Program-made: the position numbers and the translations under genes
Assembly: GCA_022559985.1 (NCBI GenBank)
Contig: JAFJTR010000102.1
Coordinates: 36,562 to 100,561 of the forward strand
Origin: Parastagonospora avenae f. sp. tritici 18332-5
Taxonomy: Eukaryota; Ascomycota; Dothideomycetes; Pleosporales; Phaeosphaeriaceae
Direction: 5' to 3'
DNA: 64,000 nucleotides
The notes under the pieces: generated by a model
Databases searched by the model: none
Seen by the model: only the letters and a program-made list of their open reading frames with translations
Told to the model about the DNA's origin: nothing
Shown: piece after piece, positions 10,348-21,609 of the stretch
Layout of the letters: each line of letters starts with the position of its first letter
Position numbering within the stretch: position 1 is the first letter of the stretch

Positions 10348-12472
10348 ATGCCGACCCTAGATGTCAGTGAGCTGAACATTGTCATCTCTGTACTAGGTAA
10401 GCCTTTCCTCCTTCAAAGTGTGGTCTCACACACCGGTCAAAAAAAATATCCCTAACATGGCATCTAGGGGCTTTCACAATCCTTTATGGACTCATCTCAG
10501 TTAAGATAAAGCAAGTATGGTACTTGGGAGAAGCCCTACCGGCTCTGGTTGTCGGTATCATTCTGGGACCTCTTGCAGCCAAATTCGTTGACATGGAAAG
10601 ATGGGGATCTGCTGTACCAGACCAGGTGTCGGACATTACTTTGGTACGACCGAACATTCCCAATCTCGTGCCACCTCTGCTTACAATTTTCGGCAGGGTA
10701 TGACGCGTGTTGTGATCGGTATACAGCTGGTCATGGCTGGCTACCAGCTTCCCATGAAATACCCTTGGCATCGATGGAGGGACATGGCTCTTTTACTCAT
10801 ACCCGTCATGACCATCATGTGGTTGTGTACCACTGGATGCATCAAGCTCATGATCCCGAAGCTCACACTTCTTACTGCCATGGTCAGTAAATCACGCAAT
10901 CGTTCGCGAATGGTGCAATCACTGACAAACACTTCACTTCTAGGTCATTGGTTCTCTCGTCACGTCAACCGATCCTGTCCTCTCGCAAGCAATCGCGAAG
11001 GGACCTTTCGCTGATAAATACGTACCTCGAGCACTGCGAGAGATCATATCTGCCGAGGCTGGCTCCAACGATGGTTTCGGCTTCCCATTCCTGCTGCTTG
11101 CTACCTATCTCATCAGGCATGCTCCAGAAGAAGACGTCAATTTCAAGCCTGAAGCCGCCAGAGTCGTTACAGAAGGCGTAAGTCAACTCATGGCAAGAGC
11201 AGGCGATGTAGGTCGCCTCGGTGGTGGAGCTGGCAAGGCTGTCGAGATCTGGATCGTTGAGGGTTGGCTATACTTCATCTTCACAGGTGCTGCTGTTGGT
11301 GCTGTCATAGGCGTTACCAGCATGTATGTTGTGAACTACGTCTTGAAGAAGTAAGTCATCTGCACGAAAGGAGAAGCAATAGTTCTTACTGATACAATGA
11401 GTAGGAAGTGGATTGATAGTGAGAGCTTGCTTCTCTTCCCTACCGCGCTCGGCCTTTTCGTCATAGGTGTCACTGGGTGCGCAGGCCTCGACGATCTGCT
11501 GGCCTGTTTCTGCGCCGGCGCAGCACTCAACTGGAACGGCAAATACCTCGACGAAACACTTCAACGACACGACGAGGTCAATGGCTCTATTGACATTTTG
11601 CTCAACTTCGGTGGTTTCATGTACATCGGCGCCGTACTTCCATGGGACGAGTTCAACCAGCCCGACGTAACCGGTATCACTTACGGTCGCTTGCTTGCCC
11701 TAGGCCTTCTTGTGCTTTTGCTACGCAGAATCCCAGCTATGATGGCCATGTATAAGTTTATGCCCAACACCGTCAAGTCGTGGCAGGAAGCTCTCTTCAT
11801 GGGATATTTCGGCCCGATTGGTATTGGTGCTGTCTTCTACGTCGAGCATGCTTTTCATCTCTTTCCCAAGCTGGAAGAGGCTGAAACGCATGAGGAAGAA
11901 GATCTGTGAGTCTCAATCTGCTTCTGGTCGTCCGGCACCTTGACTAACGATGCTCCAGCTTGCGTGCCATGCGCCCAGTGGTCTACTTCTTAGTACTTTT
12001 TTCGATTGTGGTCCACGGACTCTCTATTCCAGCCCTAGAGATGATCTACCGGTGGCAAAATGTAGAGCCAATTGTAGAGATGGAACCTGTCACCGAGCGC
12101 AGATTTTCTGTTAGCTCCGCACTTCCCAACAACGCGCACGTCGACCACAGGCACGGCAGTGTTGTTCGCCACAACCGCTTCTCACGCGCTGTCAGCCGAG
12201 ATGGTGCTGGCCTGAGTTTCGAAGAGATCGAGCGACGGTACGGCAAGAGTGAGCATGGATCAAAGTCCAGACCTCCACCCGAGACACCGACTTGGAGGCT
12301 TACTTCAGCTTCGGATGGAAGCGAAGACACTTTGAAAGCCGATGAATCTGAATTTCCGCGAGAAAAGACGAGCATTCAGTTCGTGGAAGAGAACCCAATG
12401 CGGGGAAGACAAAGGAATGATGAGCTGGCGACACGCACCAACATGGGCTTTCCAGCCCCGAAACGATTTTAG
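10348..12472 (+). CDS. Plasma-membrane Na+(K+)/H+ antiporter, Nha1/Sod2 type
   Basis: Six exons (10348-10396, 10468-10643, 10697-10882, 10944-11350, 11405-11905, 11959-12472) keep frame throughout and give 610 aa. The N-terminal 450 residues are a multi-span CPA1-type transporter with the signatures TSTDPVLSQAIAKGPFADKYVP (D147), EAGSNDGFGFPF (E175, N179, D180) and CAGLDDLLACFCAGAALNWN (D302, D303). The Asp pair in this position is known to be important in fission yeast Sod2. The last roughly 150 residues are a hydrophilic cytosolic tail rich in Ser, Arg and Glu, shorter than in budding yeast Nha1. The enzyme exchanges external H+ for internal Na+ or K+ and serves salt and pH tolerance. All five introns have good donors and acceptors. 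Confidence 0.92.
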
Positions 12473-12681
12473 ATCAGTTATATAGAGGCGTTTTGGTGTC
12501 TGCTCTGGAGCACGGCCGTCATGACGTGCATTCACTCACTTGTTCAAGGGAAGGGTCCCCAGGTCCATGGTAATCACAATAGACAAGTACATGGTATTGA
12601 GTAAACATTAGTCCATGTACAACTCCAAACGCCATGATGACCCCATCACTACAGTTCTTCCGTCCTGGCTCGAAATAAAAG

Positions 12682-13589
12682 CTAAGAAGGTGTACCAAGC
12701 TCTCGCAACACATTTGCTGGCCCAAGCTGCAACCACTTGTCCATCTCGGCCGATTCTGGTACCCATACTGAGCCCATCATGCCGCCCGTATTCGCACTTG
12801 CTCCGTTCCAAATACCAGCTCTCCTAGGAATGACAACGATGATATCATCCCAAAGCACGACATTATGTGGACAAATTTCCTCATCCCCTATTGCCAATAC
12901 CTCCCTGCATTGTACTAGCATATCATTGTAGGCACTGAGCAACTCAGCCACTTCCACGGCCTTGAAACCATTCTCGAATCTCTTCAAAAAGAATTTGAAA
13001 GGCACCTCTCCCCTCCGATCAATAGTTTGAACCAGCTTCTCGAACGCATGTGGTGGCCCCCTCAGACCTTGGACGTGTTTATGGACACGACTACATCCGC
13101 CTTTCTCGCCGCAATTGAAGATGAAATACCATCCCTCCAACCTCCGTAATACATGCAGCATTGCGGCAAAGTCCCGGGCATTGAGTGGCTCATGCTGCCG
13201 CCTGTACGAGTCGCTTGTTACCATTAGTAACTGGGGTCGATCCACGCAAAATAGGTTCAACGCGAGATCGTGAGTTGAGTTGACTCGGCAGAGAATTAGG
13301 CGTGGATCGGGTATGAACATGTCGGAGCCTGGGCCCCACTTGCGAGTATGGTTGAAGGCTGGATTGGTGGCACCGACAGTGTGTGGCTTCTTCATCAAGG
13401 CGGGGCAGATGCGGAATTCGATCTTAGGAGCGAATCAGTTGGATGGAATGCAGTTTGTTGGTGGGTAGGATATACAGGGTAGTTCTCCGCATCGACGTGG
13501 TGTTTGGTGTGAGGACCGTACATGATGACGTCCTCGGAGACCAATTCGTCAAATAGAGTGATTACTTGCTCGTCTGTAAGAGTCTCCAT
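12682..13589 (-). CDS. Diadenosine tetraphosphate phosphorylase / ATP adenylyltransferase-like (APA1/2 family)
   Basis: Exon 1 13589-13476 and exon 2 13422-12682 flank a 53-nt intron (GTATAT...CTAAG), giving 284 aa. The HIT-superfamily active-site motif is present as GCSRVHKHVQ (the HxHxQ pattern, central His nucleophile), preceded by WYFIFNCGEKGG. The N-terminal HHVDAENYP joins IEFRICPALMKKP across the splice, matching the family's substrate-binding loop. The C-terminal block GGMMGSVWVP...GPANVLRELGTP is the usual end of Apa2-type proteins. The reaction would be phosphorolysis of Ap4A to ATP and ADP. The family is usually about 300-330 aa, so this one is slightly compact. It is tail-to-tail with the antiporter, 209 bases apart. 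Confidence 0.82.
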
Positions 13590-13831
13590 GATGAGGATGA
13601 AGTAGGATGCCTTAAGTTTTGATAAGTGGATCGAGGCGTTCCGATAAAGGTGTCAGGTTTGAACACGAGAATGGTCGAGACCTGAAGTACGAAAGTTGGT
13701 GTCTTTCGCTTATCTGGCCCACTTTTCCTGTCAGCATTGCATTGTGCGACTACGCTTGCAGCACCAAACCAGCCAAGGATCTGTGATTGAAGAGAATAGA
13801 ATGTATTTACGAAGAATCTAAAGTATTGTAA

Positions 13832-15318
13832 CTAAGCGTAGACAAATCCTAATTGATCAATGTTGTCACCAGCCCTTCCAAGGAAACCAACGATCGATTT
13901 GCCAGCCGCAGGGTTCATGTCCGTACAATCATTGGTCTTCGCACCAGTCTTGACACTGCGTCCAGCACTCGTTTTAAGCTCAGCATAAAAGATTCTAGTC
14001 TTGTTGGCATCGCCATCTTTGTTGCCACGGCAAAGCGTCGCACCAGTCAACTTCTCACCGCTGTTCAACGTGAGCGTCGCCGCGTTACCGCCGCTTCCAC
14101 CGTGGGTGAAGGTTTGGCCCGAAGCCAGCGTAATCGAGACAGAATCGAGACGTTCGGCACCACGTAGCGTAATCGACTGAGCAGCAGCGCCGCTAGGCAC
14201 GCTCTGTAAATCGTTAAACCACGTACCAAATTCGCCGCCGAAAACTTCGCTGACGGCCAACATACTGTTCAGTGTCCATGCAAATTCAACCAAGACGGGG
14301 TTGTGATCACTCAGAATCGAACCATCAGCCTGAAGGAACATGTCCCCAGCGTAATCGAAGCTGTTAGCTTGGATAGTCACGGCGGATGAGCCGCGGTAGA
14401 AGACCTTATCGACCGTTTCGCAGGCAGTGGATTTGCTGGGGTTTTCGCAGATAAGAGCCTCAGCGCCACCGGCGGGAGGAACGCCGTTCTTGGCAAGTTC
14501 GACCCAGACGTCTTTCATGCCGTTCTCCTGAGCGAAGATACCAGGGATATCGTCAGGACCACGAGTGTAGCGGGTGTTTGTGTCGCCGAAAACAACGACA
14601 GCATTGCCTTGAGAGTTGGCCTTGATGTAGTCGCTCACTTGGCGCAAATTAGCCGCACGAGCCTTCAGGTCAGCGGCAGTTGTGCTGATTTTCGCTGTTA
14701 GCACAAATGGTGGTCGAATAGAGGGGAGACTTACCCAGCATCAGCGTGGAGGTTGTATGCATCGAAAGAGACGCCAGGGGCGACCTGTAAGCGCATGAAT
14801 GTGAAGCCCTTGGGTGTGAGACAATCTGCCGAACTATTGGTGGAAACATGTCAGTTTGGTGTGTTCTGTTGCAAGCTCAAATCCTCGATGGCGTCGATGA
14901 CTTACTCGAATGTGCTGCACGTTCCCCATTTGACACGTTCGAAAGCGGTGTAGGGAAAGTTGCTCAGTGAGTTGAGACCAGAGCCAAAGGGAACACCTCC
15001 GCTGGTGGGAGTGCGGTAAGGATGCTTGTCGCTGGCGTAAAGTGTGGCATGGAAGTTCTGAACTTCGTCAGTAAGGCTCTCAGGTATCGTCTTGGTAAAA
15101 CCCACAAAGTCTTCCTGCACGTGGACTAGAGAGATGTTGTACTGAGTGAGGAGCTCACCAATACGGGCTGTATTGGTGGTCTTATCACCAGGAATCTCGT
15201 TTCCATTCAGCACCGGAGGCAGACCAGCAACGTTGAAAGTAATGGTGGTGAATTTGCCCGAAGTTTGCGCAAGGGTAATGCCCACAAAGGGAAGAGATAA
15301 CAAGAGAGAGGCCCGCAT
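13832..15318 (-). CDS. Secreted endonuclease/exonuclease/phosphatase-fold enzyme with C-terminal jacalin-like lectin domain
   Basis: Three exons (15318-14906, 14833-14735, 14684-13832) give 454 aa. A signal peptide (MRASLLLSLPFVGITLAQ) is followed by an EEP domain to about residue 310 with its metal and catalytic motifs: TFNVAGLP (Asn), VHVQEDF (Glu), YNLHADAG, VVVFGDTNTRY (Asp/Asn) and LSDHNPVLVEF (Asp-His). After a linker comes a beta-prism jacalin-like domain of about 135 residues starting GGEFGTWFNDL and ending IDQLGFVYA. The second intron's acceptor is the distal CAG at 14685-14687, which restores HADAGTTAADL. The EEP part may be a nuclease, sphingomyelinase-like or phosphoinositide phosphatase-like enzyme; the lectin domain probably targets it to a glycan. 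Substrate unknown. Confidence 0.87.
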
Positions 15319-17643
15319 TTTGATGAGTGTACCTAGGCTAGGGAGTTCTTAGATCGTTACTGCTGGTACCTGTGCGGCGAGACCGCCGCGTACCTTTATA
15401 TCCAGGTGCTCAGGCATAACAAAAGTAGATGGTATATATTGAGCTTAGCGGAAGTGTTTCGATGCATCGTCACGACGTCTTAATGGGCGAATAGGAGAGA
15501 AGCGCACTGACACGCGTGTATAGATCTACTCGATAGGTATATTGCGACAGGCCTGTTTTGCGGAGGTTTTGCCCCGCCTGGGAGGAGCAAAGAGTTTCGA
15601 TAATCCCGAAGTCCGCAACAGTCTAGCGTGCCCGAAGTCAATGCAAAACGACAAGGATCAAGCACACGTGCGAACAGGCAAGGCTGGTGCAGGGGAGGAT
15701 TCAAGAACATTTGTATACCCGTGCGGACGGTCAGGCTCAAAGGATGGTAGTAGTAGAGTGTGTTATGCAAACCATGCATCTGACTATGAGGCGGACTCTG
15801 CAGACTCGCACTGCTATTTCCTCATAGCACCCAGGCCAGGGGGGCAGCATGCCAGATCTTACTCGGGTTACTTGCATTGGGAGCTTCTCTCTTGAGTCGA
15901 AACTACGTATCATCAGTATAGGCCCATTTTTAGGACTGTTCGGTTTCAACATCATCGCGTGCAGACTCCGCTATTGGTCGCATGAATTACACCTTCGGCT
16001 GGTCAGGCACCGCCATTCCACAATCGCTTCGGTCCAGGGTCTGCGCCACTTAAGTCTCCACATAGTTAATGTATGTGTATCGCTGGCTCCCAGGATCTCT
16101 ACCTCTTTGGTAGCTCTAGTGTATGCTAAGCATTCGTCTATGAGCGCGAAGGTCGCATCACCGTAATATGTGCCTGGTGGGCCAATCTCATGACACCCAA
16201 AGTCAATGCAGAAGGTAGTATTATTCTTTGAGCTCGCGCACCTAGTATAGGCTGGAAGGAATGGAAGTCAGTGCGATGCATGTGTCGAGGACTTCTCCAC
16301 GTTGGGTTTCGACAGTACGCCCTCGTACATAATTCGGTGCCTCCTAAGTGGATGTGTATGATCTGCTGTGCTGCCGTGAGCATCGGGGTTTTCTGATGCG
16401 ACAGCTTTGGGCTGTTCACGCGTGGGTAATTGTGTGGCGGACCTCGAGGTATCTGACGACTTGTAAGCGGTGCTGTAGAAACGGACCTCGGGATGAAGTC
16501 GCACTGGTGTTGTTTTGATCGACCGAAGATCACAACTCCAGGAGCACTGTTGGGTGTTAGATTGCTATCATGCCAAAGGTATGCAGATGGTGAGCTTGCA
16601 ACATGGCAGTTCTGGAGTCCATGTCCGTGATGGCTAACGAAGCCCTACTAGCGGCCGAAATGCGCCCGACTACGTCATGTGGTCTCCCAGCAAAACTTAA
16701 TCCTAGGTAGTTCTTTCTCCAACTGTTGTAGCAGCATTTTTGGTTGATATCTCTATTTTGTGGCTCTTTGCATCATGCTATATGATCTCTCAATGCTGTC
16801 ATGTAATCGTGATCCTGAGTAATGACTTGTATCTGGCGTCGGCAGCACGGCAAAACAAGCAGGCCACGCGATCTAGCGTAATCTCGCTTGGACAAGCGTC
16901 TGTCCGAGCTGCACTTCCTGCCGATCTCTCCTCAGACTGATCCTGTGGTTTTCCACGACATCGTCAAAATGGAGACGAGTGATGGTCGATTCCTCGAGAC
17001 GCATCATTCGCAAGATTGGTGGATAGTGGAGATGGTGGACACTCATCAATGTCTTTGATCCCGTAGTGCAAGAGGTGCTGGTGGTAGTGAGGTATGGTAG
17101 GTAGTCGAAGAGCTTGTAGGTGAGAGTGTGAGACTAGATGACGTTGAACAGGGCCCCGATGTGGTGGAATCCTGCAAAGACAAAGCGGACAAGGTACTTG
17201 ACGGGTCGCTGCTCTGCGAAGAAGAGCTTAATAGAGTTGCGATGAATAATAGCTAACAATTCATATAGAATTTAGTTTGAGAATTATCAAAAATCTGTTC
17301 GACCAACCATGTGATGCAGAGGACTGTTGAGATGCGAGGGGCCAAAAACGAGGAAGTACATGATGCTGTGGCCAAGCTGTTGGGAGGAAGCCACGATGAG
17401 CAGCGCACAGCCCTGCGAATGGAATATGTCCAAGGGTCCAATCGCCACCTTGTGAGTTGCCACAACGCGCAGTCACTGTTACCAACTACCAAATACATTC
17501 TTCCAGCAATTTTTGTATTTGCTGCAGACTTTCTCGCTGGAGTCATTAATGGCTTCACCGAGTGCTGCGCTATGCTCAAGCAAATATGACGTGAAGACAA
17601 CGGTCGGAGACATATCGTATCTCCTTGTTCCAAGCGAGTAGGT
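15319..17643. other. 2.3 kb gene-poor region
   Basis: Open frames of up to 131 codons occur on both strands (15542-15895 plus, 16138-16533 minus, 17253-17633 minus) without any recognisable family. A palindrome-like tcctaggtag is at about 16701 and tacctaggct at about 15331. The first 150 bases are the promoter of the EEP-jacalin gene. Confidence 0.45.
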
Positions 17644-19766
17644 TTGTGCTATATTACTCTCACAGGGTTGGTCTCTGCGAATATTAACCTAAATGCACAG
17701 AACTCCATCGCCGAGATCACAGCTCGTGCAGTCACTTTCCAGCCTGTGTTTGTCTACAAGGTCTCATCTGGAGACCACGTTACCCAAAAGAACATAACGG
17801 AATATCTAGACACTTGCGCGAGGCACGACGTCTACAACTCGTCGTTCTTAAGCTACATCGTATTTCTTGGCAGCAGCCAGGAAGACGCATCGGTGGAGGG
17901 TGAAAACATTCGATTTCTGGATTCCGAAAGATTCGGAGCGTGGAGCTTCGTGACTGACGACGCGTCCAAGAACACATTAGCTCCTGGACCGTATGTGCTC
18001 GGCCGTAAAATGACTTGGCAACCGTCGAGGATATACGCCGACACGCATGATACGATGTTGACTTCTTTCAGACCCAGATATACTCCTGACAGGCACGTAA
18101 AGACACAACCTCCGCATTGGATTTAGCTGACTTATGTACAGCCCCGTCGAATACAGTTCAGTCGAGCGAGGAAATCCCGTCTACGCCGTTGTTCCTTCTC
18201 GTTGCTACTTCGAAAAGTCCTTCGAGAAGCCTCTAAACGGCGCCCGCATTGTCATCAAAGATATCTTCGATATAGTCGGTACCAAGACCACGTTGTGCAA
18301 CAAAGCCTGGGGGGGATCTCTACTCAGTCAGCTCTGAAAACGCGCCAACAATCTAGTCTCTGCTCGACAAAGGCGCAATTGTAATCGGAAAGACGAAACT
18401 CAACGCCATGATAATCCGCGAGGAGACAATGGAGTGTGTGGAATACTTTGCTCCGTTAAACCTTCGAGGCGACGGCTACCAAACGTCATCGGGAAGTAGT
18501 AGTGGAAGCTATGCTTCTCTTGCCGCTTATGATTGGCTGGACTTTGCAATTGGATCAGACACGAATTGTAGCTGTCGGAAGCCGGCGCACTGGAACGGAG
18601 TTTTCCCAGTCCGACCTACGCATGGTATACTGAGCACCGAGGGCGTAGTCTCCTTCTGTCCATAAATTATACCCATTACGCGGAGTATTAGCGCATGCTG
18701 AATAGTCCTCAGGATGTTTAATTTACCGGCTTTTTTCAGTAGTGATCTAGCAGCATTTCTCAATTTTGCAAATGCATGGTATGGCAATTCTTCCCTCATC
18801 GTGCAGCAGCCAAAGGTAGGAAGACTTTTTCCAACGATCATAATAGCTACTTACTCGAGCAGAAGTCTAGAACTATATCGTGTCCCCAGGACTATCTGTC
18901 AACGGACAACACAGATCAATCTCGAGTGGTAGAATCATTCGTCAGAGATCTCGAGGCGGTTCTTGGTACTAAGCGCACCGAAATATCAATAGCCGAGGAT
19001 TGGATGAAGTTTCGACCCGCTGGTGTAAAAGAGAGCGATGTGGCTGAGTATCTCAAAGATGTGAGAAGGAAATCCCTAAATGATGTGAGCGATTAACCCA
19101 TTGATAGGCCGGAACACTTCCATACTACCCAGACTCGTACAAGCAACTCGCCAGCTTCCGCGACAGATACGCAGAAAAAATCCACAAATCTCCCTTTGTC
19201 CACAAAGCTTTGAGGTGGAGATGGTGCGTACACCGACAACGAGGCTTGTTTCATGATAGCTAATACATCACATGGAAGTCGCAAAGAACGTGACAGGCGA
19301 GCAAAGAGACGAGCTGATGGAGCGATTACACATCTACAAGGCTTGGGTGCTCGATCGAATTTTCAAGGTTCATGATGGAGGCGGAGTTCTGGTGGTTCTA
19401 CCAACCGAGAATGGCCGGCCGAATTACAGATATGCCACTCCTCTACCTTTTGGCTTGCTCAGTGGTTTCTCACCACTTTACTTGTCGCCAATAGCTGGAA
19501 AACCTGAAGTGACGGCTCCTGTGGGAGAAATCTCATATCTTTCTCGTATAAGCGATCGAGAAGAACCTATGCCAATAAGTGTGTCGGTCGTTTCGTCGCC
19601 TGGTAAGTCTCTACTGCATGTACATAGTACAATCAAATGGCTAATAGACGTATCAGGGACTGACTACCATCTTATCGATACAATTATTAGCGCAATGAAG
19701 CAGGGAAACAGGCCACTGAAAGTATCCACGGGCCGCTCGATCTACGCTACCACTCAGAGTTATTAG
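17644..19766 (+). pseudogene. Decayed amidase (amidase-signature family) with an N-terminal Arp1-like domain
   Basis: Piecewise translation gives a fungal amidase: an N-terminal region (17644-18090; VFVYKVSSGDHVT...SFLSYIVFL) like that preceding many fungal amidases, then IVIKDIFDIVGTKTT (18250-18294) with the catalytic Lys, GKTKLNAMIIREE, SSGSSSGSYAS, GSDTNCSCRKPA with the nucleophile Ser kept, RPTHGILST, and C-terminal blocks to 19766. Lesions: an extra base in the seven-G run 18309-18315 shifts frame; TAG at 18354-18356 where a Gln codon is expected; TAA at 18663-18665; a disrupted stretch around 18715; no good acceptor joining 19219 to 19272; no ATG for the first block. Ordinary introns are still visible (19068-19107, and about 19602-19656). 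Several lesions fit C-to-T change, but RIP is not shown. Confidence 0.82.
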
Positions 19767-21609
19767 TTGCCCTGAACACGCTGTTGGAGAACTTTTCTAT
19801 CACTTGGAGCTGTAGATCGAAGTCGCACCAAGGTTTGCGTGCGTAATTACCATGAGATAGCTGTACGTTACTTCACTGGCGCCACGAAGGCCTCAAGTCA
19901 GTACCACCTCCTTGAACCATCAATACGAGCGATATCAACCTCAGATCCAAAAGCATTCCTACAACGGGGACCTTTGATTAGTAGAGAATTAACTGTGGGG
20001 CATCAAGCCCAACGATGCGGACGTTCTACATACACGAGTTTAACGTGCGGGAACGAACCTTAACAGACGATGAGGTCGTAGGACAAAGATAGTTTCTCGC
20101 GGTAGAAATCTCGGAATCACATGTCCGCGCGGTAAAAGAGGTGGCGATAGCGAGAGCGGCATGTCATGCGGATGGGAAAGCATAATGCCCTTGCATTCGT
20201 GCCAAGATCGGTGACCGGTGAGGCGCATGTTTTGAGTTCACAGGGACCTGCATACCGAGCAAGTGTCGTTAATCTTCATAACTTCTATAAACATTACTAC
20301 ACTTCTCAGGAAGTGACACAGATCTATAATTGATTTATGTGCAAGGCTAGAATGTTGAGACACTGGATTCGGCGGCAAGTCTCGGACTGGTCCGGTCATG
20401 CGAGTTCGGGAACTATGGCATGACGGAAGATGGCAGAAAGAGCTGAAGCTTTATATCGGGTCTTGACAGGGGTGTGCTAACAGTGGAAGAGGCATGGTGT
20501 TCTTGGTGTTACTACTAGTGATATACTTTCCCTAGTGCTTGTGCTCGTTCTATCATACTTACGAACTGTTGACTAGATCAGGCTTCTTTACGGCTGACGA
20601 ACAACTTTACCATGCTCGCTCATGATATCCTATTTCGTGCCTATTATGTCACTGATATGACCTACATTTCAATTAAGCAAAGAACAGACCTAAGAGCCTT
20701 TGTCGAATGTGTACCGGACATCGACGTCAACAGGAAGACATAAAAACTTGAATATGACCGGATTGTTTGGTCAGCATGGCCGATCTGAGAAAGTTGATGT
20801 CTCACAAGGAAGGCACAGCGAAGTGAGGCTAGTAGCTGACCTCAGAAGCGTGCATGGGCCGCACATGTATACTACCCTTCGATGCAACATCATGGCAAGC
20901 ACCTTCTTCAATTAGAACGCTAGCCTAATGCTGACATGCTAGAAGTGGGCACACGAGGTGTGCGACTTCGCGGCTCGGGCTACGGGAAGATGGAGACGGC
21001 GTTTGACAAAAGCATGGTATGGCTGGCGGGACTGACGTCCCACTACCTACCTAGGTACTTCTAAGGATCTAGCAGCATGCTTGTACACGTGCATGATATA
21101 AATATAAGCTTCCGGGCAGATAACTCGCTATCAGCGGCTATCGTTGTAGATCACGACGCAAGACGAACGGGTTGCGGTGAAGGTGGGGGTGCGGGGGGCA
21201 GGACAAAGATCCGAGTCGCAGAGAGTCATGGAAGCATTCTCGATGGTAGCCAGAGTGTAGAACTCTCTTTTTTGTGTTTAAGCTTCAATGGGCTGCTGGC
21301 CAATCGCGGTGACACTATGGATGTGCTAGCTTGCTTCATCCCGATTTAAGGTTGCGATTGGGATCTAGCTCCCGACATGGCTTCGAGTAGGTTCAATCCG
21401 GCCCTTCTCACCCGCTCGAGCCTCATCTGATGTCAGAATAGAGCATGTCAAGAAATCGTACGCGTTGTCCAACTAGGAAACTTTTGATGCCTAAGTATAA
21501 GAGCGAATATGTCTTCGACTAAGAAGTTGCACATTGTTCTACAATCTTTGCAGACTATGCTACATAAACGCAAACATCCTGCATACCTCTGCTTTCCATC
21601 TCAGCGGCC
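19767..21609. other. 1.8 kb gene-poor region upstream of the P450
   Basis: No gene is supported on either strand; open frames are under 95 codons. An extended palindrome ctacctacctaggtac lies at about 21043. The final 120 bases, with a TATA-like gtataag near 21497, are the probable promoter of the P450. Confidence 0.5.

Noticed and set aside
17253..17633. Minus-strand frame with a faint membrane-acyltransferase (wax synthase-like) feel
   Set aside because: Only a few residues (DPWTYSIRR) suggest it; the rest does not align in one frame and the plus strand is equally open.
21380..21420. GGTTCAATCC resembling a tRNA B box
   Set aside because: The T-stem does not pair and no A box, anticodon arm or acceptor stem can be folded around it.
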